NCBI GenBank assembly: GCA_947641575.1
Contig: CANRQN010000002.1
Location: 72,494-113,641, forward strand
From: an uncultured Clostridium sp.
GTDB lineage: Bacteria > Bacillota > Clostridia > TANB77 > CAG-508
Direction: 5' to 3'
DNA: 41,148 nt
Each line of letters begins with the position of its first letter. The stretch's first letter is position 1. A program made the translations under genes and the position numbers. Below, in pieces: positions 19,548 through 27,922 of the stretch. A model generated the notes under the pieces. That model did not search any database and was not told the DNA's origin. It saw nothing but the letters and a program-made list of their open reading frames with translations.

Positions 19548-20417
19548 ATGGGTGTAAGAAAAGCAGTTATACCAATTGCAGGATTTGCAACAAGATTTTT
19601 ACCTGCATGCAAAGCTGTTCCAAAATGTATGCTTACTATTTTAGATAAGCCAATTATTCAATACATTGTTGATGAAGCAGTTGAATCTGGTATTGAAGAA
19701 ATTGTCATGGTTATAGGAAGAAAAAAAGATGTAATACAAGATTATTTTAGAGAGGATGACGAACTTAGAAGTTTCTTAACTGAAAGAGGGAAAGAAAAAT
19801 TTATTCCCCATATTTCTAATTTATCACATGGTGCAAAACTACATTTTATAGAGCAATCTGGTGGAGCTAAAGGTTTAGGACATGCTATTTATCAAGCAAA
19901 GGATATAATAGGTAATGAACCTTTTGCAATTCTTTATGGAGATGTAGTTTTTCATGGAGAAAAACCTTGTTTAAAAGAAATTATAGAAAAACATGAACAG
20001 TGTGGTGGCTCTGTAATAGGAGTCGAAAAAGTAGATTGGAAAGATGTTCCTAAATATGGTAATGTTTCTGGTGTTCAAATTGCTGATGGTTTTTATAAAG
20101 CTGAAAAATTACAAGAAAAACCTCAGATTGAAGAAACCAAATCTAATTTAGCTATTTCAGATAGACATGTTTTAATGCCAGAAATTTTTACATATCTTGA
20201 AAATATGAAACCTGGTAAAGGTGGAGAAATTCAAGTAACTGATGCTTATAATGCTATGGTAAATACTAAAGAGGGTGTTTATGCTTATGATTATAAGAGT
20301 AAGAGGTTTGATTCTGGCGATAAACTTGGATTTGTAATGGCTGCTGTTGATGAAACATTAAATAGACCTGATTTAAAGGACTCTTTTATAAAATTTTTGA
20401 AAAGTTTAGATATCTAA
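19548..20417 (+). CDS. galU: UTP-glucose-1-phosphate uridylyltransferase (divergent GalU)
   Basis: GalU makes UDP-glucose for glycolipids and wall polymers, and could supply the glycosyltransferase at 11456-12586. The 289-residue protein starts at ATG 19548 with AGGAGG eight bases upstream. The nucleotide-binding start is recognisable but unusual: AGFATRFLPACKAVPKCML, where most members have AGLGTRFLPATKAxPKEML. Downstream it shows QSGGAKGLGHAI, AILYGDVVFHG, VEKVDWKDVPKYGNV, EKPQIEETKSNLAI and GGEIQVTDA. The changed residues may alter nucleotide or sugar preference, so the exact substrate is less certain than the fold. Monocistronic. Confidence 0.88.
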   Translation: MGVRKAVIPIAGFATRFLPACKAVPKCMLTILDKPIIQYIVDEAVESGIEEIVMVIGRKKDVIQDYFREDDELRSFLTERGKEKFIPHISNLSHGAKLHFIEQSGGAKGLGHAIYQAKDIIGNEPFAILYGDVVFHGEKPCLKEIIEKHEQCGGSVIGVEKVDWKDVPKYGNVSGVQIADGFYKAEKLQEKPQIEETKSNLAISDRHVLMPEIFTYLENMKPGKGGEIQVTDAYNAMVNTKEGVYAYDYKSKRFDSGDKLGFVMAAVDETLNRPDLKDSFIKFLKSLDI

Positions 20418-20419
20418 TA

Positions 20420-20560
20420 GAACAACAGTGGCATGACTTAAAATACTCTAACATTTTAGATTAGTTTCATGCCACGCCCGTTGTTCGTGCGCCAAATTTT
20501 ACAAAGTAAAATTTGTGTGCAATATATTTTTATATAATAGGAAGTTCGGAGAACTTTCTT
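20420..20560 (+). repeat. Dispersed intergenic repeat, copy 2 (other copy at 12640)
   Basis: This near-identical copy of the three-hairpin repeat starts three bases after the galU stop, in the same orientation as the gene. The two differences in the first 104 bases improve the stem here (CATGCCACGCCCGTTGTTC). The third hairpin doubles as the galU terminator. Confidence 0.9.
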
Positions 20561-20572
20561 ATTTTTTATTTT
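20540..20572 (+). terminator. Terminator of galU
   Basis: GGAAGTTC-GGA-GAACTTTC is followed by TTATTTTTTATTTTT. Confidence 0.7.
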
Positions 20573-20675
20573 TCTACTTTTTTTATTATTTACTTTACCT
20601 TAAATCCTTTATTTGATATACTTAAACGCGTTGTTTTACTTTACATTTTACAAATGAGAAAAGAGGTGTTAGGCT

Positions 20676-20825
20676 TTGGACACTATAGCAGGAAAAATTA
20701 TTGGAAATATAAATATTATTGTTTATGAAACTCCAGAAGGATATAAATTTTTTAAACTTAACACAGATAATGAAAATATATCCCCTGTATTAGATGTTAT
20801 AGAAGATACCCTAATTAATTATTAA
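20676..20825 (+). CDS. Small hypothetical ORF, 49 aa, TTG start
   Basis: A TTG at 20676 follows AGAGGTG by seven bases. It encodes 49 residues (MDTIAGKIIGNINIIVYETP, then EGYKFFKLNTDN) and ends just before a hairpin terminator. The beta-strand-like pattern and the matching terminator suggest a real gene. No family recognised. Confidence 0.45.
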   Translation: MDTIAGKIIGNINIIVYETPEGYKFFKLNTDNENISPVLDVIEDTLINY

Positions 20826-20826
20826 A

Positions 20827-20854
20827 GGCTAACAAGTGGTTAGTCTTCTTTTTC
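20827..20854 (+). terminator. Terminator after the 49-aa ORF
   Basis: GGCTAAC and GTTAGTC pair around AAGTG, followed by TTCTTTTTC. Confidence 0.65.
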
Positions 20855-20923
20855 ATTTAATGAGAATATCAAAATAAATTAGTTTATGATAATTATTTTT
20901 AATATAAATAATAATTAAAAATT

Positions 20924-20950
20924 TGAAACCAATATATACTGTGTTACGTC
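20924..20950 (+). promoter_or_regulatory. ECF-type promoter upstream of the sigma gene
   Basis: TGAAACC (20924-20930) and CGTC (20947-20950) are separated by 16 bases. This is the consensus architecture for ECF sigma factors of the SigW/SigX type (AAC in the -35, CGT in the -10). Placed 27 bases before the ECF sigma gene, it predicts autoregulation. Confidence 0.8.
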
Positions 20951-20976
20951 ATAATAAATAGAAAGAGGGAAAATTT

Positions 20977-21477
20977 ATGGAAGAACTCTATAAAGAATAT
21001 TCAAGACTTGTTTATAATTACCTAAATAGCCTTTGCATGAACTCTGATATTGCTGAAGAATTAACACAAGAAACATTTTATAAAGCTGTTAAGGGAATAA
21101 ATAAATTTAATAATGAATGCAAAATTAGTACATGGTTATGCAAAATTGCAAAAAATACTTGGCTAGACTTTTTAAGAAAAGAAAAAAATCAAAAATTAAT
21201 TTCTATAGATGATGAAAAATATAATATAAATATTCTTTCACAGAACTCCTTAGATAATCTGATGGAAGATAAAGATGATATTATTATGTTATACAAGTAC
21301 ATACATACACTTGATGAAGCTACGAAAGAGGTTTTTTATTTAAGACTAAAAGGAGAGCTTAGTTTTAAAAATATTGCAGAAATATTGGGAAAATCTGAAA
21401 ATTGGGCAAAGCTGATTTTTTGCAGGGGCAAAGCGAAATTAAAGGAGGTTATAGAAAATGATAGAAAAAGAATGTGA
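20977..21477 (+). CDS. ECF RNA polymerase sigma factor
   Basis: This 166-residue sigma-70 family protein has only regions 2 and 4. Region 2 spans about residues 3-65 (LYKEYSRLVYNYLNSLC, ELTQETFYKAVKGINKF, STWLCKIAKNTWLDFLRKE) and region 4 about 105-160 (LDEATKEVFYLRLKGELSF, IAEILGKSENWAKLIF). It probably directs an envelope-stress regulon. The start codon of the anti-sigma gene lies inside its end (20-base overlap), typical of a coupled pair. AGAGGG precedes its ATG. Confidence 0.93.
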   Translation: MEELYKEYSRLVYNYLNSLCMNSDIAEELTQETFYKAVKGINKFNNECKISTWLCKIAKNTWLDFLRKEKNQKLISIDDEKYNINILSQNSLDNLMEDKDDIIMLYKYIHTLDEATKEVFYLRLKGELSFKNIAEILGKSENWAKLIFCRGKAKLKEVIENDRKRM

Positions 21478-22361
21478 AATTGTTACAGATTTATTACCTG
21501 TTTATGTAAAAAATGAGATAAGTGATGTAACTAAAGAATTTGTAGAAACACATATTGAAAAATGCAAAGACTGCAAGGAAAAACTAGAATTTCTTAGTCG
21601 GAAAAGAAAATGTAACTCCAAAACTTACTGAAAAAGATAAAAAAGAAATTAATTTTTTAAAGAAATGTAATAATCAAATAAAAACTTTTAAGATTATTGC
21701 AATTTTACTTGCTCTATTTATTATTTGTGCATGGGGATTTAAAGAAGTTCAGAATATCTATAGATATTATAATAGTAAATACGTATCTGAAATTATAAGT
21801 AAAGTTTATGAAAGTACAGAAAACTTTAAAAATCAGAATAATTTTTATTTTTCAGTTGATGATTCTAAAGGAAAATCTGAATTTTACTATAAAGATAAGA
21901 AATCTAAAAGAGAGAATAACATTGCTACTGTATATAGCACTATAGATGGAAATAATATAATTAGTATTTGTAACTGGGAAAATGAAAAAGCCATAGTAGG
22001 CAATATCTATAAAGGAAAAGAAGAAAAGGAATCTATCTTCCAAAACACATTTGAATATTTAGATAGTATATTAGAAAGAGAGAGAATAGAATGTGGTAAA
22101 ATTAAAATAAGTGAAGAAATATATGATGGTTTAGAATGCTATGTGCTAAAAGAGAAGAATGAAACAGGTGGATTTATCATAATAATAGATAAAGAAAATA
22201 TGCTTATACATAAATATGCAGAAATTAGTTCAAGTGAAAAATATTCTTGGACAAATTATGAATATGAATCTGGCATAGTTATAGATGAAGATGTGAAGAT
22301 AAAAAGCTTAGAAGGATACGAGTTAGATGAAGTAACTAAGAAATACTTAGATAAATTTTAA
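21458..22361 (+). CDS. Anti-sigma factor with zinc-finger domain and one TM helix (one CGG recoding event)
   Basis: The N-terminal 50 residues form an anti-sigma zinc finger (CEIVTDLLPVYVKNEIS and HIEKCKDCKEKL, the HxxxCxxC pattern), followed by one membrane helix (IIAILLALFIICAW) and a roughly 200-residue outer domain. This is the layout of a membrane anti-sigma factor that holds its ECF sigma until a signal arrives. At 21599-21602 an in-frame CGG (LS-CGGA) would give a stop after ten codons, losing the helix and sensor. Skipping the C gives FLSGKENVTPKLTEKDKK and a 300-residue protein (904 minus 1 is 301 codons). ATG 21458 has AGGAGG nine bases upstream. This is the one recoded gene on the plus strand. 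Confidence 0.88.
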
Positions 22362-22402
22362 ACTTCAGTTATATGATTAAAATACTAAATTTTACCCTTT
22401 TG

Positions 22403-22430
22403 TTGCATTTTGTAAAAAAGAGAGTATAAT
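22403..22430 (+). promoter_or_regulatory. Promoter of the secreted GC-rich protein
   Basis: TTGCAT (22403-22408) and TATAAT (22425-22430) are spaced by 16 bases, about 125 bases before the ORF. The leader between them has no other ORF with a ribosome site. Confidence 0.65.
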
Positions 22431-22555
22431 AGGAAAATATGTATACATAACATTGTATATGTGGAATTACTTAATTGCACTGATGTTGGTTCTATACTAA
22501 CATCTTTGTAATAGAGAAGAGAAGTATCTACGAACAACATCATGGAGGTATTATC

Positions 22556-23083
22556 ATGAAAAAAGTGTACACTCGGTTTCTCGCGCTGGTCATGGCTCTT
22601 GCTCTGATTTTCTCCTGCACAGCGGTTGCATCGGCGACGACAGTCGACAATACGACCGATGATGAAGTGGAAGTGCTTTATTTCATCGACGGAGCACCTT
22701 ATTCCGCAGATGGGCCTATCGACAATTACGATGGCCCTGTGCCGGTCATCCCGGATTCTGCGGCGTCTCCGCGTGCTATTACGGCGCTCACGGATATGCT
22801 TCAAGTCGGAGGTCAGTCGGGGCCGTATACTTACAGGGGGTATCTGAAAAACATCTACGATCCCACTTTCAAGTATATCACTATTTCGATATCGACAACT
22901 GCAAGTGGATGTACAGTTACTCTCTTAAACGGAGCAAGTGTGTATATTGATGGTAGTACACATCATGTGAGTATCAGCAATAATTATTACACAAATATGT
23001 CCTACAGGATTGAGTTCCACAGCAGTATGACAGGGGCGGCCTTTCAGTTTATGGGAACGGACTATTATTATGAAAATACCTAA
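22556..23083 (+). CDS. Secreted hypothetical protein, 175 aa, GC-rich cassette
   Basis: No family recognised. The N-terminus is a classic signal peptide (MKKVYTRFLALVMALALIFS, probable cleavage near AVASA-TT). The mature part is about 145 residues: an acidic, Pro-rich linker (TDDEVEVLYFIDGAPYSADG) and a Ser/Thr/Tyr-rich beta-type domain. GGAGG lies eight bases before the ATG. The first half is strikingly GC-rich; composition falls toward the 3' end. Codon 7 is CGG, read as Arg in the signal peptide's n-region; a shift there would hit a stop within a dozen codons. It looks horizontally acquired. Confidence 0.75.
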   Translation: MKKVYTRFLALVMALALIFSCTAVASATTVDNTTDDEVEVLYFIDGAPYSADGPIDNYDGPVPVIPDSAASPRAITALTDMLQVGGQSGPYTYRGYLKNIYDPTFKYITISISTTASGCTVTLLNGASVYIDGSTHHVSISNNYYTNMSYRIEFHSSMTGAAFQFMGTDYYYENT

Positions 23084-23197
23084 AATATGACATCATCCGT
23101 TTTCAGTCTATAAAAACAAACTACCAGTAACTGATAGGCATAAAGCTGTAAGCCAGTTTAAGAACTAGTCAATATTAGGTACTTTTTTTCTCAAAAG

Positions 23198-23250
23198 GGA
23201 GCTCATTTCAAATTTAGAAATGGGCTCCTGAATTATATTTTTATTTTTTT
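23198..23250 (+). terminator. Terminator of the secreted protein gene
   Basis: GGAGCTCATTTC (23198-23209) pairs with GAAATGGGCTCC (23217-23228) and is followed by a long T-rich tract. Confidence 0.75.
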
Positions 23251-23528
23251 AATTTAAGCATAATAATTGAATTTCGGCTTCGGTTTTTTATATCGTGTAT
23301 TTCAAATCCTTTTTACTTTTATTACATGGTTGTCTTAACTTAATAACCTTATTATTTAGCATTTTACAAAATATATTTATTCTTTCTATATTTTCATTTA
23401 ATATTTTTTCTATTACTGTATTTATTAACTTACATCTTTCTTATTATTTTATCTTTTTTACACTTCTATACCATAATTTCATATCAATACTAATCACATT
23501 TTTTATATCTCTATCTATAATACAATAA
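23251..23528. other. AT-rich gap without a supported gene
   Basis: I see only T-rich sequence between the terminator and the end of ylmH. An open frame at 23295 has no ribosome site and low-complexity composition. Confidence 0.6.
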
Positions 23529-24302
23529 CTATTTATATTTTTTTATAGTTGCTATTATTTTGTTCTTTCTACTATTTTGTGTGATTTCAGAGATAACAAA
23601 TTTTCCTTTACCCCTAATTACTAATATATCACCTTCTTTAACAATTTTTGAACACTTTGTTTCTATTTTAGAATTAATAAATACTTTTTCTTCTGATAAA
23701 ATCTCTTCCGTTTTCCTCCTAGAGATTTTTGCTATTTCTGACACAAAATTATCTAATCTCATTGATGATATATTAATTTTCATTTCTTCAAATTCTTGCT
23801 TTTTTATTTTTATCTCTTTAAAATCTATTGTTTCTATTTCTGATTTACTGAATCTTTTTAATTCTTTTAAAAATCCCTCTATATATTCTGCATTTTCTTT
23901 TAAAACAATTATGTATGCATTATCTTCATGAACTATTATATCTCCTATTCGATTTCTATTTAATCCAGTTTGCATCACTGCCCCTAGGTAATCTCTATGT
24001 GTATACTTTCCTTTTAATTCCTTAGGAAGTATTATTTTTATAGCTTTTATTATATTTTGTAAATTATTTTCTATTATTTCTCTTTCTAGTTTTTCTGGAT
24101 ATATTATAAGTATTTCTCCTTCGGCTCCTTCATATCCCCCAAAGAAAAAATAATTTTTTATCTTATTTTTATTTAATTCTTTTTGAATTACTTCTTTTTG
24201 ATAAATACTTAAAAATTCTGTATTTATTATTTTATTTCTTGTTTTAGATATTTTTATTTTATCTAATAATTTCGCTATAATTAATTTCTCTTCTATTTCC
24301 AT
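23529..24302 (-). CDS. ylmH: YlmH/RqcP2-type S4 RNA-binding protein
   Basis: YlmH proteins carry a C-terminal S4 domain. In Bacillus one has been linked to ribosome-associated quality control of stalled large subunits. The 257-residue protein has the family's N-terminal domain (KNYFFFGGYEGAEGEILIIY, HRDYLGAVMQTGLNRNRIGD) and a C-terminal S4 domain (SSMRLDNFVSEIAKISRRK). Its ATG has only a weak ribosome site. A ribosome-rescue factor may matter in a genome with a stalling-prone codon, but that link is inference. It contains no in-frame CGG. Confidence 0.88.
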   Translation of the reverse strand: MEIEEKLIIAKLLDKIKISKTRNKIINTEFLSIYQKEVIQKELNKNKIKNYFFFGGYEGAEGEILIIYPEKLEREIIENNLQNIIKAIKIILPKELKGKYTHRDYLGAVMQTGLNRNRIGDIIVHEDNAYIIVLKENAEYIEGFLKELKRFSKSEIETIDFKEIKIKKQEFEEMKINISSMRLDNFVSEIAKISRRKTEEILSEEKVFINSKIETKCSKIVKEGDILVIRGKGKFVISEITQNSRKNKIIATIKKYK

Positions 24303-24563
24303 TTTTTTATTACATCTTTCTCTAGTATTTATATTTTATTTCTTATAAAAATTTACTTTTTTAATTTTTCTTCTTACATATCTCATTATTTTTTGGATAT
24401 GTTTAAAAAATAGTTTATTTAAACTCTTTTCTTGTAACACATAATTTTATGTATTATCCCATTCTTACAAATATTTTTTACTTCTTTATTTATTCTTATA
24501 CCTTATTATTTGCTTAATATATTTGCCCAACTTTCTAGTATTAAAAAACGTTTGAAGGAAAGG
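24303..24563. other. AT-rich gap upstream of ylmH
   Basis: I see no gene, RNA or clear repeat here. The ylmH promoter presumably lies in it, but no strong -35/-10 pair stands out. Confidence 0.5.
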
Positions 24564-24595
24564 CAAAAAAATACAGTTAGCCTTTTAGCTAACTG
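24564..24595 (-). terminator. Terminator of tRNA-fMet
   Basis: On the minus strand CAGTTAGC-TAAAAG-GCTAACTG is followed by TATTTTTTT, directly after the tRNA. Confidence 0.85.
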
Positions 24596-24600
24596 CGACG

Positions 24601-24676
24601 TGGTTGCGGGGGATAGACTCGAACTATCGACCTTTGGGTTATGAGCCCAACGAGCTGCCAACTGCTCCACCCCGCG
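24601..24676 (-). tRNA. Initiator tRNA-Met (anticodon CAU)
   Basis: This is a 76-base tRNA with encoded CCA. It has the initiator features: the unpaired C1 of CGCGGGG, GGCTCATAACCC in the anticodon arm with G-C pairs below the loop, and GTTCGAGTCTATC in the T arm. Confidence 0.95.
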
Positions 24677-24807
24677 ATGTACTTATATAGTATAACTCGT
24701 ATTTATGAAATTGTCAATACTTTTTGACAATTTCATAAATATCTTGTAACAATTTTTCTTCTCTTATATATATTATTCAAAAATTTGTATAATATTCCTA
24801 TTTTTAT

Positions 24808-26637
24808 TTAGGATATTTTTTCTTCTAAGAAAAATATTTCATACCATTTTATAAAACTATATATTATCCAAACTTTTTTGTAATTATCTTTTTTATTATT
24901 TTTATGATCTTCTAATAATTTAAGTATATATTTTTGATTAAAGAATTCTTTTACAAATTCTTCACTAAATGCTCTTTTAATTTCATTATAAAATTCTTCT
25001 TCTTTCATCCATTCACGTATTGGCACTGGGAATCCTAATTTCTTCTTTTTATATGCCTCATTTGGTATGTCCTTTTTAGCAGCTTCCCTTAGGGCTACTT
25101 TAGTATTGTCTTTTGTTACTTTATATTCTACTGGTATTGTCCTTGCTAAGTTAAATACTTCTTTGTCTGTAAATGGTGTTCTTCCTTCTATTGAACTTGC
25201 CATTGTCATTCTATCACATTTTAATAATATATCATTTAAAAGCCAGTTTCTTATATCTACCATTTGCATTTTTACAAGTGTACTTCCGTTTTTTGCTTTT
25301 TCCATAAAAGGTTTTATAATTTCTTTATTTCTAATGCTATCATCTATATTTAGTATTTTCTTTCTTTCCTTTTCACTAAATATTTTATTTACTCCTACAT
25401 ATTCCTCTTCTAATTTTTTACCTCTACGGACAATAAAGTTACGACCTTTAAATTCGGGTAAAGCCTCAAATATAACTGCAAAAAAGTGACGTATAGGATA
25501 TGGAATTTTATTATAAAATTTCATATCTACTTCTTCTCTATAATAATTATATCCACCAAAGAATTCATCTGCTCCTTCACCCGATAATACAACTTTCACA
25601 TCTTTGCTTGCAAGTTTTGATACGAAGTATAAAGAAATTGCTGATGGGTCAGATGATGGCTCATCCATGTGGTATAAGAAGTCTGGTATTGCTTCTAGCC
25701 ATTCTTCTTTTGTTATTTTTTTGCTAACATTTGTAATTCCAAGCATGTTTGTTAAGTCTTTTGCATATTCTATTTCATTATATCTTGGATCATCATATCC
25801 GACAGTATATGTTTTATCTGGCTTTGCAAGAGATACCATATATGATGAATCTATTCCAGAAGATAAAAATGAACCTACTTCTACATCTGCTAACATATGA
25901 TGTTTTACTGAATCTTTCATTGTCTCACTTATTGCTTCTACTAAATTTTCAAAGCTATAATCTTTTTCATCAAATTCTATATCATAATATTTTTTAATTT
26001 CTATTTCTCCATTTTTTATCTTCATGCTTGTCCCAGGAAGAAGTCTATATACTCCTTCAAATAGCGTTTCATTTGTAGGGGTAAAACTAAATGATAAAAA
26101 TGGTCCTATCAATTTTTTATTTACATTTTTCTCGAATTTTGGATATTCTAAAAAAGCCTTTATCTCTGACGCAAAAGCTATGTCTACTGAATTTTCTTTT
26201 TTATAGTAATACAAAGGTTTTATCCCAAAATGGTCACGCGCTAAAAAGCAAGTTTCGTTTTCTTTATCCCAAATTGCGAAAGCAAACATTCCCCTAAGCT
26301 TTTTAGGTAAATTCTCTCCCCATTCTCTATATCCATGTAGTAATACTTCTGTATCACTATTTGTTTTAAACTCGTAGTCTTTTAATTCTTCTTTTAATTC
26401 AAGATAGTTATATATTTCTCCATTAAATATGACAGCTAGTTTTTTATCTTCTGTATACATTGGCTGACTTCCACCACTTAAGTCAATTATTGATAGTCTT
26501 CTATGTCCTAAAGCAATTTTTCCATCAGTATAATATCCTTCTCCATCTGGTCCTCTATGTTTTATTCTATCTGCCATTTTTTTTATGATAGCTTCTTTAT
26601 TTTTTTCTTCACCATAAAATCCAACTATTCCACACAT
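24808..26637 (-). CDS. asnB: Asparagine synthase (glutamine-hydrolysing)
   Basis: AsnB makes asparagine from aspartate, glutamine and ATP. The 609-residue protein starts at ATG 26637, which puts the catalytic Cys at position 2 (MCGIVGFYGE); GGAGGG lies seven bases upstream, so an upstream ATG at 26652 is rejected. The glutaminase domain shows RGPDGEGYY, HRRLSIIDLSGGSQPM and FNGEIYN; the synthetase domain shows the ATP loop SFLSSGIDSSYMVSLA, LSGEGADEFFGGYNYY and LLKCDRMTMASSIEGRTPF. It has no in-frame CGG. A strong promoter and a 16-base inverted repeat precede it. Confidence 0.96.
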   Translation of the reverse strand: MCGIVGFYGEEKNKEAIIKKMADRIKHRGPDGEGYYTDGKIALGHRRLSIIDLSGGSQPMYTEDKKLAVIFNGEIYNYLELKEELKDYEFKTNSDTEVLLHGYREWGENLPKKLRGMFAFAIWDKENETCFLARDHFGIKPLYYYKKENSVDIAFASEIKAFLEYPKFEKNVNKKLIGPFLSFSFTPTNETLFEGVYRLLPGTSMKIKNGEIEIKKYYDIEFDEKDYSFENLVEAISETMKDSVKHHMLADVEVGSFLSSGIDSSYMVSLAKPDKTYTVGYDDPRYNEIEYAKDLTNMLGITNVSKKITKEEWLEAIPDFLYHMDEPSSDPSAISLYFVSKLASKDVKVVLSGEGADEFFGGYNYYREEVDMKFYNKIPYPIRHFFAVIFEALPEFKGRNFIVRRGKKLEEEYVGVNKIFSEKERKKILNIDDSIRNKEIIKPFMEKAKNGSTLVKMQMVDIRNWLLNDILLKCDRMTMASSIEGRTPFTDKEVFNLARTIPVEYKVTKDNTKVALREAAKKDIPNEAYKKKKLGFPVPIREWMKEEEFYNEIKRAFSEEFVKEFFNQKYILKLLEDHKNNKKDNYKKVWIIYSFIKWYEIFFLEEKIS

Positions 26638-26659
26638 TCTAAGTCCCTCCATATCATAT

Positions 26660-26714
26660 AAGGCTATAAATGTAACCTCTTTTATAGTTTACACTTATAG
26701 CCTTTTTTTGTCAA
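26660..26714 (-). promoter_or_regulatory. asnB promoter overlapped by a 16-base inverted repeat
   Basis: TTGACA (26709-26714, minus strand) and TAAACT (26686-26691) have a 17-base spacer. The inverted repeat AAGGCTATAAATGTAA (26660-26675) and TTACACTTATAGCCTT (26689-26704) spans the -10 region and leader. On the plus strand it is followed by TTTTTTTG and could also terminate transcription from that side. Confidence 0.65.
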
Positions 26715-26722
26715 TGCAATTA

Positions 26723-27288
26723 TTATTTATTTTCATCTTTTAAATTACTTAATATTTTACCAAATCCATATACTATTTGAGTAGAATTGCGGTTTGCAAT
26801 TTCTTTTCCTATTGCTTTTCCTCCAACTGTAAGTGCTGCAACAATCGCACTTATTATAAACTGCAAATTATTTGTTATTCCAAATTTTTCTGCAAGTTTT
26901 ACTGATATCATTGCACTTATTGCTCCGCTTAATACTCCGGCAAATATCTCCTATTACATCTGCACAAACATTTGCGACTCTTACTGAATTTCTAATTAGC
27001 TTTAATGACATTTTTGCACCGAGTCGCTTTTTTAGTAGCTTTTGCATGAAACTCATCTTCATTTGCAACAGTTACTGCAACACCTATAATATCAAATACT
27101 ATACCTGCAAATATAACTAAAAATAATATTAATAAGGCAGGAAAAATGCTTAATTTAGATACTCCATTAGTTGAGATATATGAAAAACAAATGGATGATA
27201 CAAATGTTATAATAAACACTTCTATTATCCATTTCAGGTGACTGTCTGTTTTTTTACCCTTATTTGCCTTCTGTTCATTTTCTTTCAT
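26723..27288 (-). CDS. oapA: OLE-associated protein OapA-like membrane protein (two CGG recoding events)
   Basis: OapA is the membrane partner of OLE RNA, linked in other Firmicutes to stress tolerance and Mg2+ balance. Read through, it has 187 residues: hydrophobic segments (WIIEVFIITFVSSICFSYI, ALLILFLVIFAGIVFDIIGV), then AVTVANEDEFHAKA, LIRNSVRVANVCADVIGDIC and a C-terminal helix. In-frame CGG at plus-strand 27018-27021 (CGGT) and 26936-26939 (CGGA) split it; skipping each C gives KKATGAKMSLKL and GDICGVLSGAISAM. 566 minus 2 is 188 codons. The identification rests on remembered motif similarity and on the large structured RNA just upstream. Confidence 0.75.
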
Positions 27289-27309
27289 TTCTATTTTTCT
27301 TCCTTTTTA

Positions 27310-27864
27310 TATATTCATAAGTGGCAAAAGTCTAAGTAAATTTTACGGTTTAGGTCTAGTTGAATTTCTCTATTTCCTACTACGCATTACTGCGTTAGCT
27401 GTTTCCATTTAAAGGAAATAGCCAAACATAAATGTTTGAGCCACCAGATCGCCACTTAAATCCGTACCTTAATCCCTAGACTTCCTTGCCTTTTACAAAG
27501 CAAACATTCTAGAAGTTTTCCTTGACCCACTTGAATTATTGCTAGTCTCTTTTGCAAATGCAATTTCATAATAGTATAAATTAATCCCAATACATTCACT
27601 CAAGACAGGCTACGCTATGTATTTTGTGTCTTGGCACGCAACATAGGTTTTACTTAAGTTGTAATGATGAACAAATTAAGCCTCCACGAAACCAGGGGTT
27701 CACTCATGCATGCCACTGCATGTGTCCCTAGTTTCTTTACTCCCTATTCACACGCAGGCTTGGCAGGCCCCGCGCACAAACAAGAAACTTCACAGATGTG
27801 CCCTTTTAGTGGATTTTTAGCCCCACCCTCGCAATAATCAGTAATGACTAGAATAATGCGCCAC
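27310..27864 (-). ncRNA. ole: Large structured RNA, probable OLE RNA
   Basis: About 550 bases hold no ORF yet are far GC-richer and more structured than other gaps. Stems include CTATTTCCT (27371-27379) with AGGAAATAG, a nested ACGCA/TGCGT, TCAAGACA with TGTCTTGG, and GCATGC with GCATGT. Size, position directly before an OapA-like gene and Firmicute host match OLE (ornate, large, extremophilic) RNA. RNase P RNA, tmRNA and group II introns were considered and lack their signatures. Ends are estimated: the 5' end from a TATAAT at 27871-27876 (minus strand), the 3' end from the oapA ribosome site. Confidence 0.75.
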
Positions 27865-27870
27865 TGTTTT

Positions 27871-27876
27871 ATTATA
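27871..27876 (-). promoter_or_regulatory. -10 box for the OLE-oapA transcript
   Basis: TATAAT lies about seven bases before the first GC-rich structured bases of the RNA. The -35 region is weak. Confidence 0.5.
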
Positions 27877-27922
27877 TCATATTTATTCAAATTTTTCCAT
27901 ATTATTACTGCTAAATTTTACT

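Noticed and set aside
22385..22804. Arg-rich minus-strand ORF opposite the secreted protein
   Set aside because: It lacks a ribosome site and covers the promoter and signal peptide of the plus-strand gene.
26638..26652. Upstream ATG (26652) as asnB start
   Set aside because: It would bury the catalytic Cys, which must be residue 2 after the initiator Met, and it lies before the ribosome site.
27310..27864. RNase P RNA, tmRNA or group II intron as identity of the large RNA
   Set aside because: No RNase P core, no tRNA-like end with CCA, and no domain V hairpin were found; the OapA-like neighbour favours OLE.
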